The position numbers were made by a program, and so were the translations under genes. Positions 1-8,901 of a stretch of 64,000 bases of DNA are shown here, in pieces. A model generated the notes under the pieces. It made no database searches and was not told the origin of the DNA. It worked only from the letters and a program-made list of their open reading frames with translations. Source of the DNA: Neisseria weaveri (GTDB taxonomy: Bacteria > Pseudomonadota > Gammaproteobacteria > Burkholderiales > Neisseriaceae); the NCBI RefSeq assembly GCF_900638685.1, contig NZ_LR134533.1, positions 2,108,001-2,172,000 on the forward strand, read 5' to 3'. Each line of letters starts with the position of its first letter. The stretch's first letter is position 1.

Positions 1-1
1 A

Positions 2-670
2 CGGCTGAAAGAATTGGGTAAAATGAACCGCGGCGAAAAAATCATGCTGGGCATTTTCGCGCTGCTGCTGATCTTGTGGGCGGGCGTGCCTGCCATGTTG
101 TTCGGCAGCGGTTGGAAAGTCGATGCCACCACCACCGCCTTTATCGGCCTTTCCCTGCTGTTGCTTTCCGGCGTGCTTTCTTGGGACGACATTCTCAAAG
201 AAAAAAGTGCGTGGGACACCGTAACGTGGTTCGCCGCACTCGTCATGATGGCCACTTTCTTGAATAAACTCGGCCTGATCGCATGGTTTTCCGGCGTATT
301 GGAAAGCAGCATCGAACATCTCGGCTTGGGTTGGGTGGGCGCATCGACGCTGCTGTTGCTGGCCTATATGTATGCGCACTATATGTTTGCCAGCACCACC
401 GCCCACATTACCGCCATGCTCGGTGCTTTCTACGCCGCCGGTATCGCCTTGGGTGCACCGCCCATGCTGTTCGCCCTGTTGATGGCGGCCGCTTCCAGTA
501 TCATGATGACGCTTACCCACTACGCCACCGGCACGTCACCCGTGATTTTCGGCTCGGGCTACACCACACTCAGCGAGTGGTGGAAAGCCGGCTTCGTGAT
601 GAGCGTCGTCAACCTGCTGGTATTCATTTTTATCGGCGGCGTTTGGTGGAAAGTTTTAGGTTATTGGTAA
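2..670 (+). CDS. DASS (SLC13-type) anion:sodium or dicarboxylate transporter, 5' truncated
   Basis: C-terminal 222 residues of a polytopic inner-membrane carrier; the reading frame is open to the left edge, so the start lies outside the window. Several hydrophobic spans are visible, with a well-conserved block in the last 100 residues containing HYMFASTTAHITAM and ATGTSPVIFGSGY. These resemble the carboxylate- and cation-binding hairpins of the divalent anion:Na+ symporter family (malate, oxoglutarate, succinate carriers). The substrate cannot be read from this fragment. It ends 28 bases before a DUS inverted repeat that probably terminates it. The first in-frame ATG (position 23) is internal to the gene, not its start. 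Confidence 0.8.
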   Translation, partial: RLKELGKMNRGEKIMLGIFALLLILWAGVPAMLFGSGWKVDATTTAFIGLSLLLLSGVLSWDDILKEKSAWDTVTWFAALVMMATFLNKLGLIAWFSGVLESSIEHLGLGWVGASTLLLLAYMYAHYMFASTTAHITAMLGAFYAAGIALGAPPMLFALLMAAASSIMMTLTHYATGTSPVIFGSGYTTLSEWWKAGFVMSVVNLLVFIFIGGVWWKVLGYW

Positions 671-697
671 TATAGTGTTATAGTGTTTATGTTAATG

Positions 698-738
698 AGG
701 CCGTCTGAAAACGAGCTTTGCGAGTTTTCAGACGGCCT
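698..738. terminator. Paired inverted DUS hairpin after the DASS transporter
   Basis: AGGCCGTCTGAA (698-709) and its exact reverse complement (727-738) are separated by a 17-base loop, giving a 12-bp stem extended by AAAA/TTTT. It sits just past the transporter stop. The 20 bases at 708-727 recur exactly at 6733-6752 inside the slam gene. The IS5-like terminal sequence begins at the very next base, 739. Confidence 0.6.
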
Positions 739-1060
739 GAGACCTTTGCAAAACCCTCAAAAATCCTCTAAATTTCCACTCACATCAAACTCCGAGAATT
801 TAGAGGATTTTGTTCATGAGCAGCTTTTTACACACCGACGCCCTCCACCACATCGAAAAACATCTCGACCGCTTCCCACTCATCAAACTCGACCGTATTC
901 TTGACTGGACACCCATCGAACAATACCTCGCCGGCCGCAAAACCCGCTACGTGCGCGACAATGGCGGCCGTCCCGCCTATCCTTTGCTCTCCATGTTCAA
1001 AGCCATCCTGCTCGGCCAATGGCACAGCCTCTCCGACCCCGAACTCGAATACAGCCTCAT
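739..1060 (+). mobile_element. Remnant of an IS5-family insertion sequence (left end only)
   Basis: The stretch begins with GAGACCTTTGCAAAA, the terminal inverted-repeat signature of Neisseria IS5-group elements, directly abutting the DUS hairpin. It runs through the first third of a transposase and then loses similarity at about 1055-1065. No matching right-hand repeat (TTTTGCAAAGGTCTC) is seen downstream, so the right part has been deleted or replaced. The end point is approximate. Confidence 0.7.
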
Positions 1061-1097
1061 CAATATATTGATTATACGCCATCTTTCCTTTGGGTAG
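816..1097 (+). pseudogene. IS5-family transposase, N-terminal fragment
   Basis: ATG at 816 opens a frame whose first about 80 residues match the N-terminal domain of IS5-type transposases: KHLDRFPLIKLDRILDW, then RGRP-like and YPLLSMFKAILLGQWHSL motifs, then SDPELEYSL. After this the frame reads a few unrelated residues (ending RHLSFG) and stops at 1097. The DDE catalytic core, normally in the C-terminal two thirds, is absent, so the product cannot transpose. It is a decayed remnant lying between a membrane transporter and the iron-acquisition island. Confidence 0.75.
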
Positions 1098-1579
1098 TCA
1101 GCCCGATGTTTGCCCGCTTGCCGGATTCCCCTACTTCACTTGGCTTACACTTTGGCAGACATCGGTTTGACATCTACTCCCTACTCTTTCAATAAAATTA
1201 CAAATAATTCCTATTTACATAAATTACATATTGATTTAATATTTTAAAAAACGAAATAGATTGTAATGATTTACGGTCTTTTCATTAAATATACGCTTCT
1301 CACATAACAAGTGCTTTTTAACGCACAAGTCAAACCATCTATCGGGATTACTCCCAGTTTTACTGATTTCCAAAGCAACATCTTCTTCGATAAGAACCTG
1401 TTTTGCATAAAAATATTATCAAACACAACTTATCGGATTGACGCATATTTACAAAACCGAACACCTTGATATTTAACAGATGCTGGGCGTAATGAATCAG
1501 TATGCCTGCCTGCTTTAAACAACACATTAAAAAAACCGTTGTTACAAAACACCATTGATACGATATAAGGAAACAATAG
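1061..1579. other. Gene-free leader upstream of lbpB with possible Fur site
   Basis: About 520 bases without a credible gene. The first about 130 bases (to roughly 1190) are GC-balanced sequence of unknown origin joined to the broken IS. From about 1195 to 1310 the DNA is very AT-rich, as expected of a promoter. A weak GATAAT-like run (GATTGTAATGATTTAC at 1259-1274) could be a Fur operator, since lbp/tbp operons are Fur-repressed in Neisseria, but the match is poor. A ribosome-binding AAGG lies at 1567-1570, ten bases before the lbpB ATG. Confidence 0.35.
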
Positions 1580-3634
1580 ATGCAGCAGCTCAAAACACTC
1601 TCACTTTGCAGCCTTACCGCCATGCTTACCGCTTGTGCGGGCGGCAGCTTCGATACGCTGAACGTCAACCCCGAACCGCCCCCGCTACCCGAACCGCCCA
1701 AAGTAGAAAAAGTACCCGAACCTCGCCAAAATCCGGAAGAGCAGGCTGCCTTAAAACAACCTGCCGCAGGTTTTGTGATGAAAGGCTTGCGCCGCAACAG
1801 AGCCAAGCACGATCAAAACGGCAATCCGTTGTTGGACGCATCGGGCAATCCTACCGAAGCGGAAATCTACATACCGCTCAATCCCAACGATGTCGAAGCC
1901 GTTAACGATGCAGATTTGACTATTCCCAAGCTGAAAGAAATGCAGAACGACCCTAACAACCGCGGGGCTCATCATGTTTATCACACAGGCAAACAGCAAG
2001 AAGGCAAATACCAATATATCCGCTTCGGCCACGTTACTGCCGATTATCCCGAAGTAATTGAAGAAACGGTTAGGGATAAAGAGGGCGATTTAAAATGGTA
2101 TACGCAAAGAGAAGGCTGGAACGTTCACACCTTTTATCACGGCACCTCTGCCGCAGCCGCCCTTCCCGTTGACAACAACGTAAACTATCGGGGTGAGTGG
2201 TATTTCATGAGCGACGTAAAAAAAGGCAAAGGAAAAGAACCCGGAAGCAACCCTCACCTCGGCAACGGTTTTAACAGCCTGAAAGGTAACGGCGATATTG
2301 CCAGTGCAACCGGCCAAGCAAATGAGACTACCGACAAAAAATATACGTCTGACTTTACCGTTAATTTCGCCGATAAAAGCATGACAGGCGGGCTTCATTA
2401 CGAATCACGCATCGAATCCAAAAGGAAGCTGTACGACATTGAAGCACAGCTCAACGGCAACCGCTTTACCGGAAAAGCCTTATCTAAGGTAAACGACGAC
2501 TCTTCAACCTTAGACAAAGCATTTTTTGCTGCCGACTCCAACCTGCTCGAAGGCGGTTTCTACGGCCCCGAAGCCCAAGAGCTTGCCGGCAAATTCTTAG
2601 CCAACGACAACTCTTTGTTTGTCGTATTCGGCGCAAAACGCGATAGCGACAATCCGAACCAACCTAAAAAAACCAATGCATTATTAGACGCTTTCTATAT
2701 TACCGTTCCCAAACGGGTTGATGTGGAGTACGAAGAGGAAGAAGAAATCAACGAAACCGACACCGCCGCAAACGACGCCCTTACAGAAGAAGACTTTACC
2801 GAAGAAGAAGAAAAAGAACCCGAAGTCCGCCAACACCTCACCGAAACCGAGCGCAAACCTTTAGCCAATTTCGGCTATGCCATGAAACTGCGCTTCGGCA
2901 ACAAAGTTTTCGACTTGGAAAAAGCTGAGCTTGACGAAATGCTGAAAAACGCCAACGCCGAAATAGGTGCCGACACAACAGGCAAAACCCACAGCATTAC
3001 CCTACCGGAGAACAGCGAAGGCAAGCCCCGCGAGTTCGTGCAGGTGTGTTGCAGCAACTTGAGCTATCTGCGCTTCGGCCAATTCGTGTTACAGGAAAAA
3101 GCAGGGCAAGACCCCGTGCACGCTCTCTATCTACAAGGCGAAAGAACCCCCGTATCCGATCTGCCGCAATCAGGAAAAGCCACATACTTAGGCAGCTGGA
3201 CCGGCTTTATCAAAGTACAACCGCCGCAACGCCACGCATTCGGCAACCCCGACTACGGTCATAACGCCACCATGAAAAACATCAGCTCAAGCAGCAGATC
3301 CGGCGTTTCATCATTTGACGTTGATTTTGATAACAAAAAGCTGAACGGCGCATTAATCGGCACCGACAGCCGCAGAGTATTCAATATCGAAGCCAATATC
3401 AACGGCAGCGGCTTTACAGGCCGAGGCTATACCGACGGCAGCTTCCCCTTCGACCCGGGTAATCTCACTAAAGGCTATTCCGCCTATGTTCCCGATGCCA
3501 AAGTGGAGGGCGGTTTCTACGGCCCCGGCGCACGCGAACTGGGCGGCACGCTGATCTACAACTCACCGGATAAAGACCAAGACAGCACAGATATCCGCGC
3601 AGGTGCGGTATTCGGCGCAACCAAACAAGAATAA
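1580..3634 (+). CDS. lbpB: Surface lipoprotein receptor subunit, LbpB/TbpB type (lactoferrin-binding protein B likely)
   Basis: Surface-exposed lipoprotein of 684 residues that captures host lactoferrin or transferrin for the TonB receptor encoded downstream. A signal peptide ends in the lipobox LTAC with Cys19 as lipidation site, followed by a proline-rich anchor. The bilobed build is visible as a duplicated signature: GGFYGPEAQELAG near residue 325 and GGFYGPGARELGG near residue 645. Residues about 380-420 are extraordinarily acidic (runs EEEEE and EEEEKE). Clusters of negative charge are a hallmark of LbpB rather than TbpB, which is the reason for the gene name. TbpB remains the alternative. 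ATG at 1580 has AAGG ten bases upstream. Neighbouring slam probably exports it. Confidence 0.8.
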   Translation: MQQLKTLSLCSLTAMLTACAGGSFDTLNVNPEPPPLPEPPKVEKVPEPRQNPEEQAALKQPAAGFVMKGLRRNRAKHDQNGNPLLDASGNPTEAEIYIPLNPNDVEAVNDADLTIPKLKEMQNDPNNRGAHHVYHTGKQQEGKYQYIRFGHVTADYPEVIEETVRDKEGDLKWYTQREGWNVHTFYHGTSAAAALPVDNNVNYRGEWYFMSDVKKGKGKEPGSNPHLGNGFNSLKGNGDIASATGQANETTDKKYTSDFTVNFADKSMTGGLHYESRIESKRKLYDIEAQLNGNRFTGKALSKVNDDSSTLDKAFFAADSNLLEGGFYGPEAQELAGKFLANDNSLFVVFGAKRDSDNPNQPKKTNALLDAFYITVPKRVDVEYEEEEEINETDTAANDALTEEDFTEEEEKEPEVRQHLTETERKPLANFGYAMKLRFGNKVFDLEKAELDEMLKNANAEIGADTTGKTHSITLPENSEGKPREFVQVCCSNLSYLRFGQFVLQEKAGQDPVHALYLQGERTPVSDLPQSGKATYLGSWTGFIKVQPPQRHAFGNPDYGHNATMKNISSSSRSGVSSFDVDFDNKKLNGALIGTDSRRVFNIEANINGSGFTGRGYTDGSFPFDPGNLTKGYSAYVPDAKVEGGFYGPGARELGGTLIYNSPDKDQDSTDIRAGAVFGATKQE

Positions 3635-3763
3635 GCCGCAGGCTGAACCCGGCAGGAGAAGCGGTTTGCCCGTTTCATCCTGCCGCCTAGCCGCCTGGGT
3701 TTTCAGACGGCCTCATCCGCCGATACCGACAACAATCATAAATCAATACAGCAGACAACCATT

Positions 3764-6544
3764 ATGTTTACTACTCATCCCTCACCACAGCAAAAAATCA
3801 TCGTAACTTCGTTATCTCTATGTTTTGCCGCATTTTCCGGCAACCTGCACGCTGCTGACCAAGCGCAAACCGAAAGTGCGGTCGAACTTGACACCGTGTA
3901 TGTAACCGCGCCCAAAAAAATCAACCGTAAAACCCAAGAAGTTACCGGCTTGGGCAAAGTGGTTAAAAATGCCGAACAGCTCGAAAAAGAACAAGTGCTG
4001 AATATCCGCGACTTGGTGCGCTACGACCCGGGCATCTCCGTAGTAGAACAAGGCCGGGGCGGCAGCAGCGGGTTTTCCATCCGCGGGGTGGACAAAAACC
4101 GCGTACAGGTATCGGTAGACGGCATTCCCCAACTGCAATCCTATGCCGACACCACTTCGTCCAGCGGCGGCAGCGGCTCCATGAACGAAATCGAATATGA
4201 AAACGTATCGGCCGTAGAAATCAGCAAAGGCAGCAACAGCGTTGAAGCCGGCAGCGGCAGCTTGGGCGGCTCGGTAAACTACCACACCAAAAACGTCGGC
4301 GATTTTCTTCAAGAAGGCGAAAAATGGGGGCTGACCGGCAAATCGGTTTACAGCAGCAAAGACAAACGATTCGCCCAAACCCTCGGCGGTGCGTTCAGCT
4401 ATAAAGGTTTTGAAGGTTTGCTGCAATACACCCACCGCAAAGGCAACGAAATCGATATCCACAAAGATGCGGGCAACACCAGCCAATCGTTTTACAAACA
4501 ACATGTTTACGAAGACAAATACGACCTGCGCGGAGAGCCGGGCCTCTTGAGCAACAATATGTTCCGTTTTGAAGACGAACCCGATGTTATCCGCCACAAA
4601 TCCACCCCTACCCGCTCCGACTTATGGCAGCCGCAAAGCCGCACCGAGCCTTTCACGCCCGAAGAAGAAGCCCAGCGCCGCCACGCCATGCGGCATAAAA
4701 AAGAAACCGTGTCGGCTAAAGAATACACCGGTGCTAACCGCATCCGCCCCAATCCGATGGAATACCGCAGCGGTTCGTGGCTGGCTCGTTTGGGCTACCA
4801 TATTTCTCCGCAGCATCATATCGGCTGGCTGACGGAACACACCAAACAGAACTACGACAGTCGCGACATGCGCTACCCTTCCTACTACCCGCCTTTATCC
4901 AAACCCCTCTTCGAGCTGAACGATGACGGCGTTTGGCGCAACGACCTCCGCGAAGGCTACTCCAAGCTGCTGTGGTCGCGCGCCCGTTTCTTGCAAGAGC
5001 GGCACAGCAAAATGCGTAACGGCATCGCCTACCGCTACAAACCTCAAGAAGGCGGAACTTGGGCCGACGCTTTAGAGCTGAGCATCGACCGCCAAAACAT
5101 TAAAACCGACACCGGAACCGTTCACGCACATTGTTCCCGCTATCCGGATTACAGCACAACGCTCAACTGCGCCCCCAGCAAAGACAAACCCGGTTCTTTT
5201 TTAAGTGAAGAGCAAATCGACTACACCGAAAACCATACGTTGTTCAACACCAAATGGAACAAAAAATGGCAGTGGGGGCGCAGCAAACACGACGTTCAAA
5301 TTGCAGCCGGCTACGACCATTTCGATTCGAGCTTTGCCAAAGCTTTCCGCGAAACCTCTGCACAGAAAAACCAAGTCAGAATAGGCACGGAAACCCGCGT
5401 TATCAACGGGCAAAAGCGCGTCATCGACATTTATAAAGACTTGGGTACCGTTATAACTGATGTATATCCCTGTATCGATTGGAAGATCGAAACCTGCTCG
5501 CGCAAACCGATTAAAGGCAACAGCTATTATCTCGCCCTGCGCGACAATATAGCCTTGGGCAAATACATCGATCTCGGCCTCGGCTTACGCTTAGACCGCC
5601 ACCGTTTCCGCTCCGACGATGTTGCCATTAAAAACAAAAACTACACCAACCGCTCGTGGAATGCCGGCCTCGTTGTCAAACCCAACAGCAGATGGGCGCT
5701 TTCCTACCGCGCCTCCAACGGCTTCCGCGTACCCAGCTTCCAAGAGCTTTACGGTTACAACGTGCCGGGCATCCCGCGCGACAGCAAAGTCCACTACGTT
5801 GCCGATTTGGAGCCGGAAAAATCGTTCAACCAAGAATTTGGCCTCACGTTTAAAGGCAACTTCGGCAATATCGAACTGAGCATGTTCAACAGCCGCTACC
5901 GCGACCTGATTGCCTATGCCATCACCAAAACCGACAAAAATAATTACCAAAATATCGGTAACTTCAACCTTCAAAACACCGATCTGAACGGTATCAATAT
6001 CCGCTCGTCGATAGACTTGAACGGCATGTGGAGCAAACTGCCCGAAGGCTTGTCGTTAAACATGGCCTACAACCGCATCAAGGCCAAACGCCTGTTTAAC
6101 AACCACCCCGAACGCTACACTTGGCTGGCCGACTATCCGCTCGAAACCATCCAGCCGTCGCGCTATGTGCTCGGGCTGAATTACGACGCCCCTTCCGAAA
6201 AATGGGGAATGTCGATGAACTGGATACACTCGCGCGGCAAAAACCCGCAGGAACTCATCAGCAAAGCCTATTCGGATACCGGCCCCACCATCAACCGCGC
6301 CGTTACCAAAGCGGCCACCAAACCGTGGACAACCGTCGATTTGATCGGCTATTACCGTCCGTGGAAAAAAGCCACCCTGCGAGCGGGCATTTATAACGCC
6401 ATGAACTACCGTTATCTGACTTGGGAAACCGTGCGCCAAAGTTCCATCAACTCCCTGTCGCAGCAAAAAGTACCCGGCTCCGACTACCAACAGTTCGCCG
6501 CACCCGGCCGCAACATTACCGTAGGGTTTGAAATGAAGTTCTAA
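3764..6544 (+). CDS. lbpA: TonB-dependent outer-membrane receptor, LbpA/TbpA type (lactoferrin-binding protein A likely)
   Basis: Outer-membrane receptor of 926 residues that strips iron from the host protein held by the partner lipoprotein and imports it using TonB energy. A signal peptide (about 30 residues, ending HAADQA) is followed by the TonB box LDTVYVTA. The plug domain carries RDLVRYDPGISVVEQGRG and IRGVDKNRV, diagnostic of the TbpA/LbpA family. The 22-strand barrel ends in a terminal Phe (VGFEMKF), the usual BAM signal. The segments GKYIDLGLGLR and GFRVPSFQELYGYNVPG read closer to LbpA than to TbpA in my recollection of those families. It follows lbpB by 129 bases in the same operon. 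Ligand identity is inferred, not proven. Confidence 0.85.
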   Translation: MFTTHPSPQQKIIVTSLSLCFAAFSGNLHAADQAQTESAVELDTVYVTAPKKINRKTQEVTGLGKVVKNAEQLEKEQVLNIRDLVRYDPGISVVEQGRGGSSGFSIRGVDKNRVQVSVDGIPQLQSYADTTSSSGGSGSMNEIEYENVSAVEISKGSNSVEAGSGSLGGSVNYHTKNVGDFLQEGEKWGLTGKSVYSSKDKRFAQTLGGAFSYKGFEGLLQYTHRKGNEIDIHKDAGNTSQSFYKQHVYEDKYDLRGEPGLLSNNMFRFEDEPDVIRHKSTPTRSDLWQPQSRTEPFTPEEEAQRRHAMRHKKETVSAKEYTGANRIRPNPMEYRSGSWLARLGYHISPQHHIGWLTEHTKQNYDSRDMRYPSYYPPLSKPLFELNDDGVWRNDLREGYSKLLWSRARFLQERHSKMRNGIAYRYKPQEGGTWADALELSIDRQNIKTDTGTVHAHCSRYPDYSTTLNCAPSKDKPGSFLSEEQIDYTENHTLFNTKWNKKWQWGRSKHDVQIAAGYDHFDSSFAKAFRETSAQKNQVRIGTETRVINGQKRVIDIYKDLGTVITDVYPCIDWKIETCSRKPIKGNSYYLALRDNIALGKYIDLGLGLRLDRHRFRSDDVAIKNKNYTNRSWNAGLVVKPNSRWALSYRASNGFRVPSFQELYGYNVPGIPRDSKVHYVADLEPEKSFNQEFGLTFKGNFGNIELSMFNSRYRDLIAYAITKTDKNNYQNIGNFNLQNTDLNGINIRSSIDLNGMWSKLPEGLSLNMAYNRIKAKRLFNNHPERYTWLADYPLETIQPSRYVLGLNYDAPSEKWGMSMNWIHSRGKNPQELISKAYSDTGPTINRAVTKAATKPWTTVDLIGYYRPWKKATLRAGIYNAMNYRYLTWETVRQSSINSLSQQKVPGSDYQQFAAPGRNITVGFEMKF

Positions 6545-6565
6545 CCAACAGGCTTTAAACACTAA

Positions 6566-6594
6566 AGGCCGTCTGAAAAACATTCAGACGGCCT
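6566..6594. terminator. Inverted DUS hairpin after lbpA
   Basis: AGGCCGTCTGAA and its reverse complement form a 12-bp stem with a 5-base loop, 21 bases past the lbpA stop. It probably attenuates or ends the lbpBA transcript before slam. Confidence 0.6.
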
Positions 6595-6675
6595 GAGCCG
6601 TGCCACAGCGCACACCATATCGAACTGACCTGCGGTTTATTACACCGCTTATCTTACTTCACGACATCACATACC

Positions 6676-8214
6676 ATGCACACCAACACACACCGTTCAG
6701 GCCGTCTGAAAACCAGCAAAGCTGGTTTCGCTAAAACGAGCTTTGCGAGTTTCGCCAAAATCGGCAAAGCCGGCTTCACTAAAACGGGTTTCACCACTGC
6801 CTTGTTGCTGTTCACATGCACCACAACGGCACAAACACTCACGCCTGAACAAAAACCCGAACCCGTCCAACCCGAACTGCCCGAACTGGCATCCGATCAG
6901 CCCGTATGGCAACCCGCCGAAGCAGCCTCCGCGCCCATACAGGATATCGACGAAGCCACTTTGCTCGCCCGACCGCAACTGCTCAACCTGCTGCTGGATA
7001 AAAGCGTATTGCGAAACGACTTTGACGGCATCGGCGTATTACTGCCCGTTTACCGCAAACTGCCCTCAAGCAACCGCGACCCCATCCTTTTGCAATTGGC
7101 CGAAAGCAAACTGGCCATGCACCAAGGCCGCTTCGGTGAAGCCGTAGCCGGGCTCCGCAACCTGATTGCCGAAAAACCCGAGCTAAACGTAATCCGCATG
7201 TATCTGGCGATTGCTCTCTTCTACGACCGCCAAGACCTCGCCGCCAAAGACCAATTTACCAAACTTCTCGCCCAATCCGACCTGCCCGAACCGGAAAAAC
7301 AAGCCATCAACCGCTTTCTCGACGAACTGCGGCAAAGCCACCGCTGGCAATTCAGCGGCGGAGCCAACTACACCTACGAACCCAATATCAACAACGCCCC
7401 CATCGTCAAACAACAAGGCAATCTCGACACCCGATCGCAACCCGAAAGTGCCCACGGCGTCAGCTACCGTATCGGCGCAGAAAAAGACTGGGTGCTGCCG
7501 CACGGCTTCACCGCCAAATTCAGCACCGACATCCACGGCAAGCACTATCCCGCACACAAACAATACAACGATCTGCTGGTTAACACCGCCGCCGGTATCG
7601 GCTACCGCAACGCCCGTTTTGATGCCGAAATCATGCCGTTCGTTTCCAAACGCTGGTGGCGGGGCGGCAAAGAAGAAAGCGGTCTGAAACCGTATTCCGA
7701 GAGCTTCGGCGCCACCCTCGGCGTAAGTACCCGACTCGACCGCCGCTGGCGGCTGAACCAATACGCCCGCATCGAAAAAATCAACCACGAACACCGCTTC
7801 CGCTTCGACGGCATCCGCCGCCAAACCGGCCACACCCTGATTTACCAATCCAACCCGCGCCAAGCATGGTTCGGCGGATTGGATTTCCAGCGCGAAACCC
7901 TACACGACCCCGACAACAGCAACCACCAATGGACGGCATCGCTGGGCTGGATACAGGAATGGCCCAAAGGCTTCAGCACCCGCACCCGCGCCGCATGGAG
8001 CAAACAAACCTACCACGCCCCCATGCCTTGGCCGATTCAAAAAACCCGAAAAGACCGTGCCTTGCAGCTCAACCTTTCCGTATGGCACCGCAATATCCAT
8101 TTCTGGGGCATTACCCCGCGCATCACTTGGCAGCATACCCGCAACAAGAGTAACGTGTTTCTCTATGATTACCGCAAACAGAATATGTTTGTAGAATTTT
8201 CCAAAACATTTTAA
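6676..8214 (+). CDS. slam: Slam: surface lipoprotein assembly modulator (DUF560)
   Basis: Outer-membrane protein of 512 residues that moves lipoproteins such as TbpB, LbpB and HpuA to the cell surface. After a hydrophobic segment (ALLLFTCTTTAQ, residues about 40-51) comes a helical, TPR-like periplasmic domain (about 90-220: LLDKSVLRNDFDGIG, AVAGLRNLIAEKPEL). A beta-barrel with alternating aromatics follows, ending FVEFSKTF, nearly the same end as meningococcal Slam1. The N-terminus is odd: before the hydrophobic core lie about 40 residues of imperfect repeats (KAGFAKTSF, FAKIGKAGF, FTKTGF) encoded by DUS-associated repeat DNA, with no clear ribosome site before ATG 6676. A downstream non-ATG start (for example TTG 6802) is possible. 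Linkage to lbpBA identifies its likely clients. Confidence 0.85.
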   Translation: MHTNTHRSGRLKTSKAGFAKTSFASFAKIGKAGFTKTGFTTALLLFTCTTTAQTLTPEQKPEPVQPELPELASDQPVWQPAEAASAPIQDIDEATLLARPQLLNLLLDKSVLRNDFDGIGVLLPVYRKLPSSNRDPILLQLAESKLAMHQGRFGEAVAGLRNLIAEKPELNVIRMYLAIALFYDRQDLAAKDQFTKLLAQSDLPEPEKQAINRFLDELRQSHRWQFSGGANYTYEPNINNAPIVKQQGNLDTRSQPESAHGVSYRIGAEKDWVLPHGFTAKFSTDIHGKHYPAHKQYNDLLVNTAAGIGYRNARFDAEIMPFVSKRWWRGGKEESGLKPYSESFGATLGVSTRLDRRWRLNQYARIEKINHEHRFRFDGIRRQTGHTLIYQSNPRQAWFGGLDFQRETLHDPDNSNHQWTASLGWIQEWPKGFSTRTRAAWSKQTYHAPMPWPIQKTRKDRALQLNLSVWHRNIHFWGITPRITWQHTRNKSNVFLYDYRKQNMFVEFSKTF

Positions 8215-8239
8215 AGCCCTCTCAAGCTCGCAAAAATTC

Positions 8240-8266
8240 AGGCCGTCTGAACATTTCAGACGGCCT
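8240..8266. terminator. Bidirectional DUS hairpin between slam and the nuclease gene
   Basis: Twelve-bp inverted DUS pair with a 3-base loop, placed between two convergent genes, so it could end transcription from both sides. Confidence 0.6.
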
Positions 8267-8298
8267 GCTTAGCCCTTCATTTACAGAAAATCAAAGAT

Positions 8299-8901
8299 TT
8301 ACCACAGAAAAAAGCGGTTCGTCCGCTCACGTTCCGCCTTACGGAATGCCCACGGTGCCTGCGGCTCGCTATCCCGCCACAAGCCGAGCCGTTGGTTGCG
8401 GGCAACCGCCTCGGCATAAGCGTAGGCGGCAAAATCCTGTTTGTGCTGCCTACGCTTGGCAATCGACGCATAGTGCCAAGCATAGCCCTGTTGAATCTGC
8501 ATTAAATTCACATCCTGCCGCTGCACCCACACTTGCGCCACTTCCCGACCATAACTGTCAATATCGAAAATACGCACTTCTGCGGTTTGCCCCCAAACGG
8601 CCTTTTCCAACATCCTGCGGGCGGCCAGCCCGTGTGCCTGCTGCAATTCCGGCGCATCAATATAAGCCAGACGTATTTTGTGCTTTCGGCCGTGGGTATC
8701 GGTCATTCTCAGCGTATCGCCGTCTGAAACCGCCGTAACCACACCTTCGTAATATCGGACGTAAGATTCGTTCCTCTGCTTCTGCCCGGCCGGTTTGGCG
8801 GTGTTGCGGTAAGATTGCCACCACGAAAACAAATCATCGGCGTGGAGATTGCCGGCGGTAAAGCAGCAAAGCAGGAGCAGAAATGCAGTTTGGCGCGTCA
8901 T
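8299..8901 (-). CDS. Secreted thermonuclease-family (SNase-like) endonuclease
   Basis: Protein of 200 residues with an N-terminal signal peptide (hydrophobic FLLLLCCFTAG, cleavage near HAD) and a staphylococcal-nuclease OB-fold domain. Characteristic motifs are VSDGDTLRM (substrate and calcium loop), RLAYIDAPELQQ, and SYGREVAQVWV followed by NLMQIQQGYAW. It should be a calcium-dependent phosphodiesterase acting on nucleic acids in the periplasm or outside the cell. I start it at ATG 8901, which places the signal peptide at the N-terminus; an in-frame TTG at 8931 adds ten residues. It converges on slam. Confidence 0.82.
   Translation of the reverse strand: MTRQTAFLLLLCCFTAGNLHADDLFSWWQSYRNTAKPAGQKQRNESYVRYYEGVVTAVSDGDTLRMTDTHGRKHKIRLAYIDAPELQQAHGLAARRMLEKAVWGQTAEVRIFDIDSYGREVAQVWVQRQDVNLMQIQQGYAWHYASIAKRRQHKQDFAAYAYAEAVARNQRLGLWRDSEPQAPWAFRKAERERTNRFFLW

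Noticed and set aside
1061..1195. Fragment of a group II intron or a second insertion sequence
   Set aside because: No domain V, no terminal repeats and no coding match could be recognised.
1259..1274. Confident Fur box upstream of lbpB
   Set aside because: The match to GATAAT hexamers is too weak to annotate as its own site.
3818..4597. 259-codon minus-strand frame opposite lbpA
   Set aside because: Antisense shadow of a clearly conserved receptor gene; no family features.
1580..6544. tbpB-tbpA rather than lbpB-lbpA
   Set aside because: Not excluded, but the acidic inter-lobe segment and LbpA-like barrel segments made the lactoferrin assignment more likely.
7183..7863. 226-codon minus-strand frame opposite slam
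   Set aside because: Shadow frame caused by GC-rich codon third positions in slam.
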